Assembly: GCA_035048815.1 (NCBI GenBank)
Contig: JAUCBN010000011.1
Coordinates: 16,136,001 to 16,200,000, forward strand
Length of the DNA stretch: 64,000 bases
Source: Abelmoschus esculentus
Taxonomy: Eukaryota; Streptophyta; Magnoliopsida; Malvales; Malvaceae
Direction: 5' to 3'
In this document: positions 54,440-64,000 of the stretch, piece after piece
How positions within the stretch are numbered: position 1 is the first letter of the stretch
How the letters are laid out: every line of letters begins with the position of its first letter
Position numbers and translations under genes: made by a program
The notes under the pieces: model-generated
What the model was told of the DNA's origin: nothing
The model's database searches: none
Seen by the model: only the letters and a program-made list of their open reading frames with translations

Positions 54440-56150
54440 TTAAGGATGGATCGTTAAAATAAGGGTTTATAAAATATTAAGAATATATACAAAAGTATGA
54501 AATTTTGAAAAAAAATGAAAAAAATAAATTTTATTTGAAAATGGAAAGACTTAGAAAAATTAGGTTTTGAAAATGAAAATCGAAAAATTATTTTAAAAAG
54601 ATTAGAGTCGTTTTCTGCCATTTTAATAGGTTGAATACCGTTAAAATCAAAGATTTTTTAAAACCGAGTTCGAGAGACAGTTACTGATGAAAAAAATTAA
54701 TGCCCCATACCGTCTAAAAATTGATATTAGTCATATATAATTTGCCCTAATTAAAATTTTACGAGATCAAATATTTAATTAATTTATCATTCTCTTAAGA
54801 ATGAGAACAAAGTTTAAAAGTCCCATTATTCGATAATAAATCGAAAATCACCACCACTCTGATTGTTACCGACCACATTAATATCAAATAAAAGGGCACC
54901 TCATTATTATTAATTAGCGTTTAAATGGAGAAAATAAACAAATAAAATATAGTACAAAATTGAATGAATGAATACAAGAAATAAATGTGCCTGAATTAAA
55001 TTTTCAAAAAATTAAATATGATAAATAAAAGCAATAAATTAAATTACAGTAAAAAACTATAAATAATATGAATCATCCTTATTGTTGGTTACCATAAAAC
55101 CAGGATAATAAAGATGATAAATAAATATGATAAAAAAATGTATAACAAATATGATATATGTATATATATATAATACATACCATAGAGCATATAAACATAA
55201 CTTTATAAATAAAAAAACAAAAATAATATAAAAGTATAATAATACACAAAATACTATATGATATACATACAATAAATAATATATAAATAGTGTTATAACA
55301 TATTATACTATACAATAATATGTAAATAATGTATAATATGAGAGAAAGAAACGTGTAAATAGAAAACTACACATACACCCTTTATGATATATTAATAATA
55401 TATATAAATATAGCTACAGTAATGTTACAAATATTCATAACCATATATACATATAGTATATAATATTTAAAAAACTGTGTAATAAGACATACATAATATA
55501 ATACAGCTAAATAAAGTATAGAATACATATATATATATAACATGAATCATATAAAAATAATATTATATATAAATATAAAATATATGTAATGTACAAAATA
55601 ATAAAGGACAGTGGAACCAGTGAGGGCCATAATGTAAGAAAGAATAAATCTGATGCCAAAATTAAAATAAAACATTAAGTAGAATTAGACATAAAGATAG
55701 AAAACTAAAATATAAAAAATGAACGGATCGAAATGGGTATTCAATCATAACAAAAGGTAAATCGATATAAAAGCATAAGGATTGGAATTGTGATTTACCC
55801 TTCGCTTAAAAAGCACATATCCCTCCGGATCCCACTCACCACGCGAGTCAAGGGTTATCTCAAAACGATAGCGTTTTGAACGCTAATATATATACAAAAT
55901 ACATGACCAAAAATAGCCTAAAGCAATCATTAGTCTCATTTTACATTTTTAAACCTCTAGAAATTTCAAACCCTCAACCCTTTTACAAATCCCTGAATCT
56001 GGTGAGTATTCAGCCCCACTAGAGATGGTCAGAAAAAGAAAAAGCCAACGAAAAGCTTCAATTTCTAGAAAAGAAACCCCTTTTATTTGTGTAAAACCTC
56101 GATCTAACCCAAATTACGAAAAAGAAATACCTTTTCCTTTTTGAATTTCG
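54440..56150 (-). repeat. Old Ogre-like LTR, minus orientation
   Basis: On the minus strand, about 54690-54560 reads gtctctcgaactcgg, then aatctttgattttaacgg, then aaacgactctaat. This lines up in order with the 3' part of the intact Ogre LTR (ctctcgaaccc, aatctctggttttacgg, ggcgactccaaat). Further right come an extremely AT-rich block (54840-55620, many ta/ata repeats) and a GC-richer part at 55800-55870, the same order as in the Ogre LTR. Ends are not defined. The frames at 55057-55315 are AT-repeat artefacts. It may be the 5' LTR of the inverted Ogre-like element whose ORF1 and gag lie at 14-21 kb. Confidence 0.5.
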
Positions 56151-57005
56151 AAAAAATAAAACAATAAACTTGCTCTATATTGATTTCTGAAATAATCTCG
56201 TCTAATATTTACATTGATATCGATTCAACTACATAGTCCATTTTTTATAACAAAAATAAAAATAAAAAATATATAACTTGGTTCTAATATTAACTTTTTT
56301 CCTTTTCTTGTTGTTGGAGTATTTTTTGGCTGGAGATTTATACGAAGGGAGACCAATGGACTTTTTCGGTTGGATTCGAAGAGGAAACTCTTGTGGCAGT
56401 GGGGCTATCACGACCCAAATTTCAGGACTCAAAGTCTTGTTAACTTGAGGTTATGGACCTCGTGTTTGGTCTTTGGGTGTCTTGTTGAGCTTAAGGTTCG
56501 GAGTTGGGCTTGAGTTGGATGTTGGGTTGGAGGCTTTTTGGGTAGACCACATTGGGAATAAAAAAGATATGAAAAAAATAATTTTCTACAAAATGTAGAG
56601 AATTTCTTACCTCACCAACTTTACCCTTCCATTCTTCCTTTCTCAACTAAACTCCACTATCAAAGGTTAGTTTTTGAGGACAAGCATGTAGAATCTCGTT
56701 TTAAGGTAGGAGAAGTTTGTTCAACTCTGGGAGATCTTTCTTTCAAGGTAAGTTTGGTTTCAAGTGATGCAAGTTAATGTTTTTAGAGGGTTTTGAGGTG
56801 AGAACGAGAATAGTTTTTTTTAAAAAGAGTATTAGGCTGGTTAAGAGTTTGTTTTAGCTTCCTTCAGCCATCTTAATAATGTAATAACTTCTTAGTAATC
56901 TTCTCTTGTAGTGAAGGAGCTTGGTAAGCCATCCATAAACTTGGTCAAGGAGAAAGACTAGGGGTTTTTGTGGAGTTCCTTGAGCTTTAGTAGCTCAACA
57001 TTTTG
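56151..57005 (+). other. Unassigned region, possible LTR start
   Basis: No gene recognised. tatcacgacccaaatttc at 56406-56423 resembles the TGTCACGACCC-type start of other plant gypsy LTRs, and gypsy RT sequence follows at 57010. The small minus-strand frame at 56229-56432 has no similarity that I recognise. Confidence 0.3.
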
Positions 57006-57009
57006 GAAA

Positions 57010-57120
57010 AGGGGTTAAAGAGGTAGATCCAAGAGTTGTTGGAAAAGGGGGTTATCCGATCGAGTGTTTTACCGTGGGGTGCTTTAGTTTTGTTTTTGAA
57101 AAAGAAAGACAGGTCAATAA
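57010..57120 (+). pseudogene. Ty3/gypsy reverse transcriptase fragment
   Basis: Plus strand reads IQELLEKGVIRSS then LPWGALVLFLKKKD, the conserved N-terminal RT block (QELLDKGFIRPSVSPWGAPVLFVKKKDG type), preceded by a stop at about 57028. It is cut at 57120 by the chromovirus LTR, so it is the older host of that insertion. The rest of its RT is beyond the right edge. Confidence 0.75.
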
Positions 57121-60100
57121 TGTAACCCCCTTAGCTCGGCCTAGACGGAACCGACACTAATGGGTTATACGAGGAATATCAAACCAAACCCGCGAGGGTC
57201 CGATTCGATAAATAACCCTAAAATCATTATATTTGTTTTATCTTGCCTAGATACGCAATCTTATTCCTACGTGTCAAGGTCTCATACAAAACATTATCGG
57301 TAACACATTAATTAAAAACAAACATCCAATTAAGTTCTTAAGTAAATTAAGGACTAAAACGTAAAACTTTTGAATTCAATTAGTAAAGTAGAAATTCTTT
57401 CCATCAAAATTCAATTAAACCCTCAAGTGTTCTTCACAGCAAATTTCAACTTAAACGGACCATTCTAACATCATCAATTGTATGTTTCTCTAATTTAGGA
57501 ACCAAAATCTAAATCTTCCAAAATACAAGGAATTTATCCAAATTAGGTTAACTATCTTGAAAATAAATCAACTTTATGCATGCATGCAAAATTTCAGCTC
57601 AAAATAACATCTGTAAGTACCTTAATCGATCAAAGGAAGATATTCGGGACTAAAGTATAATTTCTAACAACTAACAAATCCTGGTGGTCAAAGGTTTGGA
57701 AACCTTCCTTAAGGTTTCCAAACATTTTGTAAAAGGTTTCGAAACTTTCCTGAAAGTTTCCAAACTTTTCGCGTCCAGTAGCTTTCCAAACTTGAAACTG
57801 CCCGCAAGAAGGTTTCCAAACTATTTGTCAAAGGTTTCGGAACCTTCACTAAGGTTTCGAAACTTTGGGTCTGGAACCCAAAAGTTCCATCACACTAAGT
57901 GCACACCAATTACTCAATACTCAACCATTAATTAGAACCATTAAATGCATCAGTCTTAGACATAATTAGCAACATATGGCACATAATCAACAACGTCACG
58001 AATATCGTTCAAGCTAAAGGCATGCTCCCTAGAAAATGATTAACAACATAACAATCATGCTTGTACATGCTTCAACAGTTCAAACAATTCCAAAGTTCAA
58101 CAATTAGCAATCAAACAATAATGGTCTTATTACAACATAAACCAAAGCCTAAGTACACACTCCTCACATAGGTTGGGTTACACATTGCCTTGCCCAATTT
58201 ATTTGCCAAAAACATACTAAATTCAAAGTGATTCTTCCCTTGGTTTCCTTGCCTCGAACGAAGCCCCAAGTGCCTTTATTTTTCTGCAAGGATGAAAAGA
58301 GAGCTTAAGCTAACATGCTTAGTGAGGAAGCTCTACACAAATCATCAATGCATCTATTTAAAACCATGATGAAAACATAAGTTGCAATACATTATTAAAT
58401 CATGCATGCTAAGATCTCATGCTCATGTTCTTTAAACCAAATGCATCCTTGACTTCACATGACCTTATCAAAACAATTTATAAATGATGCACAATCTTAT
58501 TCCCAAATTCATGTATGTATATTGGCATTCTAGTGACCACTTCAACGTGAACCTTGAGTTCACCGAATACACGGATCCTTTTTCTCATAACTGGAGACTC
58601 TTGGTCTCAACATGCATCGGTCAGACACTTAGTCACCCTTGTATACATGTTACCCCCACTACGCACGGTCGGACACAAAGTAACCCTTGTTTACGTATAG
58701 GTCAACTATATGCACGGTCGGACACAAAGTCACCCTTGTTTACATATAGGCAAGCTCTACACGCACGGTCGGACACAAAATCACCCTTTTTTACGTGTAG
58801 GTAACATTATTTTTCTCTTTATTTTATAGTGCACTCAATCCTAATGACATGTCATTTGTATTCGAGTCTAAAGTTAGTGTCACTAAGCCAATATCATAAT
58901 CAAATGTGCATGATAACTTGCTGCTCATAATGCATGCGTAATATGTTCAACAAATGAACTAAAAGCCATGCCCAAAGGCACCATCATGTATAAGGCAATT
59001 AACCACATTGTATTCCAAATCATTTCTCATAATTTTCCATAATCATGGAGGCTAAATAAGCTATGCATTTCAGCAAGTAATTCTCATGTATGCACCATTT
59101 CAAATCATGCTCATGCATTTTCATAAATCTCATTGCATTGCCAACATAATGCCTTTATCAAATGTAGCCGAAACTCATATCGGTTTATCAAAAACAATTA
59201 CTTTACTTACTCTTGAACTATGGAAGGTTTTCACACTCTTTCATAGTCCCCAAAACAGAACTGTACCAAACGTGATTCACTTTAAATCCGTAATCACTCA
59301 CCAACAAGCGAAACGAGCTTTCGCCGCTATCCGATGATCGCGCCAACGCACCAGCACTCAAGCGCCTTCTTTTAACTCTTCTACAACCTTAAGAACAGAG
59401 CATTCTCACATCATAACATGCTCAAACCAACAGCCATATCCGATCACCATAAAACTACCGAAAACTTAGCCGAAAAGACCGTAAACTAAGCCGAAACGCA
59501 TCCGAACAACATCAACCCAAAACCTAATGAATCTAACATCTAATCCACTTCAATTATGAACCAAAAACACATCCAAACCATCCTTATATCTCCATCAACA
59601 TTAAAGCATCTAAAACAGCCCCTAAAATAACCGAAAAACACCTTAAATCTACACCGATTGCATTATTCCGGGATTAAATTAATGTGCTATCAAATGAAGA
59701 TTCAATTAATCATTTAATTAACATAAAAACATAATTGAATCCATCTAACTTCAGCATTAAATGAGATCCAAAAAGATTTCATAAAAACTTTCACAAAATC
59801 ACTAGATCTAACATTGAAAACATAGAATTAAGTTTTTATTCAAAGATTAGCAAGCTAATACTTGGGAATTTTAATAAAGAACCTTAGAAAAGAGTTCAAA
59901 ATCCAGAAAATTACCTTCCAGATCTATTCACCAAAAAGATGTAATTTCCTCTTCTTGATTCCGTGCAATTTGATGTTGATTTGATGAAATTGATGCTTAG
60001 GTTTTGTAAAGGATGGAAAGATGATCAAAATGATGTAATCTTTATGAAAAAAGATGCAAAAATCAGCAAAGAATTAAAGAGAAAAGATGAGGGAAAGTGG

Positions 60101-60583
60101 AGAGAAAATAAGAGAAAAAGATGAGAGAAAATGAGGAAAAAGTAGTTTTCAGAGAAAATGATTAAAATCTCTAATTAAAGTAAATAAAAATACATTTTGG
60201 TGAATAAATCATTATTAAAAATTAGAAATGGGTTTATGGCCCTCTAAGGATTCTAAGTTTAGCTTGCTTTTCAATTTAGTCACTAAAACATCAATTTTTC
60301 CGAAAATTACAAAATAAGTCCTCCAATTTTTCCAAAAATTACAAATTGATCACTTATGCATAATTAAGCATAATTAAAAATCAATATAAAGTCCAAATTA
60401 TTTTCTTTTAATCTTGAAACACATTTTCAATATTTTAAAACATATTCCAAAATTATTATTTTTCTTAATTAAAAATATTCTTATTTTATTTTTCTCGGAA
60501 TAATGAATCGAAGAACCCGATTCGACACGAATCGAATTCTCCTAACTAAGCCTAACTAATAACCCCCAAAACGGGATGTTACA
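57121..60583 (-). repeat. Chromovirus 3' LTR 'D' family (3463 bp)
   Basis: Left end tgtaacccccttagc, right end aaacgggatgttaca. It aligns in reverse with 44483-48042. It contains 49-51 bp tandem repeats at 58617-58805 (cacggtcggacac at 58664, 58713 and 58764) and a cluster of TTTCGAAA/TTTCCAAA palindromes at 57690-57880. The frames at 57684-57935 and 58484-58804 are repeat-derived. Confidence 0.9.
58617..58805 (-). repeat. 49-51 bp tandem repeats in LTR D
   Basis: Three full units and one partial, against two units in the solo LTR at 46375-46473. Confidence 0.8.
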
Positions 60584-62200
60584 ACTCTCCCCCTCTTAAG
60601 AAAATTTCGTCCTCGAAATTACCTGAAGTAAACAAGTGAGGAAACTGCTCCTCCATGCTTTTCCTTGTCTCCCAAGTTGCTTCTTCCACACCTCGGTGTT
60701 TCCAAAGCACTTTAACCAAATCTATGATCTTCCCTCGAAGAACCTTTGTATCCACATCCAAAATCCTCACCGGTTCTTCCTCATAACTCATATCCTCTCT
60801 TAACTCAATCTCCTCAACTGGAACAACATGAGAAGGATCCGATCTATATCTACGAAGCATTGATACATGAAAAACATCATGCATCTTACTCAATTCCTCC
60901 GGCAACCTCAACCTATAAGCAATAGGACCAACACGCTCCAACACCTCATATGGTCCAATAAAACGAGCACTCAACTTACCCTTCCGTCCAAACCTCATCA
61001 CCTTCTTCCACGGAGAAACCTTAAGAAATACTTTGTCCCCAACATCATACTCTATATCCCTATGTTTTAAATCGGCATAGGACTTCTGCCTATCCGAAGC
61101 TTCCTTAAGTTTAGCACATATCAACTTAACCTTCTAATCCGTATCTTTAAAACTTGAGACAAAGAAACATACTTTTGCCCAACATCTTTCCAACACAAAG
61201 GTGTATAACACCTATGCCCGTATAAAGCCTCAAACGGTGCCATTTGTATACTCGCTTGGAGCTACTGTTATATGGAAACTCCACCCAAGACAATTGTTTC
61301 TCCCAAGAACCTTGAAACTCAATGATACAACACCTCAACATATCTTCCAAAGTCTGTATAACACGTTCAGACTGTCCATCCGTCTGTGGATGATAAGCTG
61401 TACTAAAGCTAAGCCTCGTACCCAAAGTTGTCTGCAAACTCCTCCAAAACTTAGATGTAAACTGTGAATCTCTATCCGATATGATCGACTTAGGCACACC
61501 ATGCAATCTTACCACCTCAGAAACATACAAATCCGCCAACTTATCCATGGATTACGTCGTATGCACGGCAAGAAAATGTGCACACTTCGTAAACCTGTCA
61601 ACAATCACCCATATAGAATCCTTTTTGGACGGTGTTAATGGTAACCCCGTCACAAAATCCATGATGATTCTCTCCCATTTCCATTCCGGAACTTGAACCG
61701 GTTGTAACAAACCTGCAAGGAACTGATGTTCAGCTTTCACTCGCTGACACACCATACAACGAGAAACAAACTCCGTCACATCTCTCTTTAAACCAACCCA
61801 AAAGTATACACTCTTGAGATCTCTATACATTTTCACACTACCCGGATGCATCGCAAACGGACTAGTATGAGCCTCCACCAAGATAGCTTGCCTCAACTCC
61901 TGATCATCCGGCACCACAATTTGACCTCTAAAACACAACACCTCATCATCACCAAAATGATATTCGGTCGGTCTACCCTCAGCAATATCCTCCACAAAAG
62001 GTACCAACGTCTCATCCTCTAACTGTTTCACCTTATCATCACAACCAAGATAGGTTTTACTTACAACTCCACCACTCCACCACCATCCTTTGAAATACTC
62101 AACTTAGCAAACATCACTCTCAACTCAACTGCCGTCTTACGGCTCAAAGATTCAACCATCACCTTAGCTTTCCCCGGATGGTATGCAACACACAACCCAC
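60579..62200 (-). pseudogene. Chromovirus integrase with chromodomain (and RNaseH end), decayed
   Basis: Minus strand from about 62185: YHPGKAKV--ESLSRKTAVE, the end of RNaseH. Then the integrase: HHCC-type zinc region (EAHTSPFAMHPGS, CMVCQRVK), first catalytic Asp in IIMDFVTGLP, second in IISDRDSQF, Glu in DGQSERVIQTLEDML. After a frameshift the GPY/F module follows (KVFLKVSPWKKVMRFGRKG, FIGPYEVLERVG, MHDVFHVSMLRRY) and the chromodomain (PVRILDVDTKVLR, LVKVLWKHRGVEEATW). A stop replaces a codon at 61552 and frames change near 61130-61250. The protein ends inside the first bases of the LTR, overlapping the polypurine tract, as is common in this clade. A live enzyme would insert the DNA copy, guided by the chromodomain. 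Confidence 0.88.
60584..60597 (-). promoter_or_regulatory. Chromovirus polypurine tract
   Basis: Minus strand AAGAGGGGGAGAGT directly precedes the LTR start TGTAACATCCC. Confidence 0.8.
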
Positions 62201-64000
62201 ACTTACCCTCTTCGGATAACCAACAAATTCCTTCCTCTCACCCAAGTAACAATGCACAACCTACCACACCATCTCAACCTCTATAGAAAACATAACTCAA
62301 AAGAAAACCCCATAAGGTTGATAACCAACTCTTGATAATCGCAACGGTTTCCATACCACCACCATCGAACTAACCTTAATTTTGACATCCTCCCACATAC
62401 CAAGTAACCAACTAAGCCTTTCACCAACCTCCACTCCACACAACAAACTTCAAACCAACTTTGCACAAAACTGTCAACACTGTCTTAAGCAAACTCCACC
62501 ACCAACAACAACTTCATATGAGTCATATTAACCATATCACAACATCACAACATATCATCCATTTACCTATGAATGATAAAACCCAACATCCAAACAGCAA
62601 CCTATATCGATCCTAAAAACTTTCAAATCTTATCATGTTATAGATACACCACTCACACACCTTTCCAATGGGACTTAGAAACCCAAGAAAACTGTACTCA
62701 AACAAACGATTGATCCAACAACCCTCATAAGAAAACTCCATACCATCGATAGAACTTACTATCAAACTTATGATGATTCTTCCCGACTTCAACCTTGGCA
62801 CCTTTACTACTAATAATAACCCAAAGAAAATTGATACTCACTCTTACCTTACCAGCAAGATAAACATTTACATATGATTCAAACATAATCCAAACAAGCT
62901 TAGTCGAAAACACATGTTTTCCCTAACTCCTACCACAACACTTACCACCGAACTCATGGAAAAAGATTACCATAAGCCCTGCTCAAGATACCATTCCATC
63001 TCGGCACTTTTCGAAACAACCACGCGGCTCACCTAACACAAAAAGATTCTCAACACAAAACTGTACCTTGCCAAGAACATATTCTTCACTAGACCCTCAA
63101 CAAACACTTTGCCACGATTTGTCCCCGATCAACTTTACCAAGGTTGAATTTCGCTTATAGATCCACCATTTAACTAGGTCTCCCTATAGGTTAACCGAAC
63201 ACCTTCCCTTGTAACTCCACAACAACTCAAGCTTATCCCACATAACAAACTCCCATTGCAAGCATCCTTATGTAAGCCAAGTCATCCCCGATTGCTAACA
63301 TTCTACAAAACATATCATACAAGAACTTACCAAATTTGTGTCAAACTCAACATTATACTCATCATAACGATAATATCTCCAACTTAAGGTTTAGCCACCA
63401 TAATCAACTCAACACCATGTTTCAAACTTTAAAATCTACACATCATTAAGTGCCTTGACACTTAACCCAAAACTCTTTCTCATTATCAACTCATCGACAA
63501 ACCAACTCTTACCTTAACTATACCACAACAAAATCCAAACTTGTAAATCTATTCCTTTCACTAGCTCCAACATCTGTTATTTTATAATCTTGCCAAAATG
63601 GCAACCATATTGATGAAACATCCACAAACATGAACCCACTGAACACAAAACCTCAAAACACTTTTCGATAAAAGCAAACCCATAAGACTAAACAATCGAT
63701 ACAAACCATAAATTGTCCAACGATCCACATTACACCACTTCAGACATCATCAAAAACTAACTTTACCCGAAGTATATCCCAACTTCATATCCTGTAAACA
63801 TAACATGTACACTTTTCTCCTTGATAGTACAACCAAACCTCTCAAGGTCACAACAATCTATGATTCAAACCCCCAATTTCACAACTCTCATACCAATATA
63901 TATCTCATGTTTTACTTTCATCCTAACCATACCAGATCGGTCACAACCCCCGATCTAATTGCATACTAACCACACTACAAAGAATTCATGTAATTTCCAC
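62201..64000 (-). other. G/T-rich (minus strand) sequence in place of RT; no gene recognised
   Basis: Upstream of the RNaseH end the minus strand should encode RNaseH and RT, but no RT motif (YxDD, DYRxLN) is readable in any frame. The plus strand is strikingly poor in G. Short minus-strand frames at 62281-62466, 62613-62801 and 62725-62913 have no similarity that I recognise. It may be spacer DNA of a non-autonomous element or a replaced segment. Confidence 0.4.

Larger units (their letters stand above)
57121..64000 (-). mobile_element. Chromovirus (Tekay-like), minus strand, 5' part outside window
   Basis: From left to right: 3' LTR (57121-60583), polypurine tract, chromodomain and integrase, the end of RNaseH, then unrecognised sequence. 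The long LTR, its TGTAACATCCCG start on the minus strand and the C-terminal chromodomain point to the Tekay/Del group. The left flank is gypsy RT sequence. The right LTR and the TSD are not visible. Solo LTR D (44483-48042) is the same family. Confidence 0.85.

Noticed and set aside
55057..55315. Hydrophobic minus-strand frames resembling membrane proteins
   Set aside because: They lie in an extremely AT-rich ta/ata repeat region; hydrophobicity follows from composition.

Overview
The window looks like gene-poor, AT-rich heterochromatin of a flowering plant, probably a eudicot. I see no convincing host gene, tRNA, rRNA or CRISPR array. Nearly all of it is layers of transposable elements inserted into one another. 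The retroelements are a Tat/Ogre-type Ty3/gypsy element, Athila-type elements, chromodomain-bearing Ty3/gypsy elements (chromoviruses) and a Ty1/copia remnant. The DNA transposons are a MULE, a hAT and a foldback MITE. Family calls rest on protein motifs read by eye, LTR ends, primer-binding sites and target-site duplications (TSDs); no database was searched.

Layout. 1-2022: right part of a MULE with a decayed minus-strand transposase. About 2290-5070: a RICESLEEPER-like hAT transposase and its 3' terminus, which sits inside an Athila env-like ORF. 5071-8535: that ORF, its structured 3' UTR and a decayed LTR. 8590-21110: decayed Ogre-like pieces, mostly minus strand, broken up by chromovirus LTRs (9431-12445, 13490-13990, 15550-20413, and a 2.0 kb solo LTR at 16332-18375 with TSD cttag). 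A 238 bp MITE at 11943-12180 has its empty site preserved in the neighbouring LTR copy. 21111-22874 and 41378-42625: AT-rich DNA with copia remnants.

22875-41377 is a complete 18.5 kb Ogre-type element. Its two 3.1 kb LTRs are nearly identical. It has a PBS, an extra 5' ORF (ORF1) with a coiled coil, gag-protease with a G-patch, a predicted 236 bp intron, RT-RNaseH-archaeal-type RNaseH-integrase, and a long structured 3' UTR. Six in-frame nonsense codons interrupt the proteins and I saw no frameshift in them.

42626-54307 is an Athila-type element with LTRs, TSD gtatg, a tRNA-Asp-like PBS, gag, protease and an env-like ORF behind its own TATA box. It has no RT, RNaseH or integrase, so it would have to move in trans. 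A 3.56 kb chromovirus solo LTR (44483-48042, TSD caaaa) is inserted in its gag. 54440-56150 resembles an old minus-strand Ogre LTR. 57121-64000 is a minus-strand chromovirus: 3.46 kb LTR, polypurine tract, integrase with chromodomain, then about 1.8 kb of unrecognised G/T-rich (minus strand) sequence where RT should be.

The most interesting signal is RNA-like secondary structure in non-coding parts of the retroelements. The Ogre 3' UTR carries four copies of a hairpin with an A4 bulge and a GAAA-type loop, whose stems differ in sequence but keep pairing. The Ogre 5' leader carries a related pair of hairpins. Both Athila 3' UTRs carry arrays of short hairpins with compensatory stem changes, plus two hairpins that each immediately precede a polypurine-tract-like G run. 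I know of no description of these, but I could not search for one.
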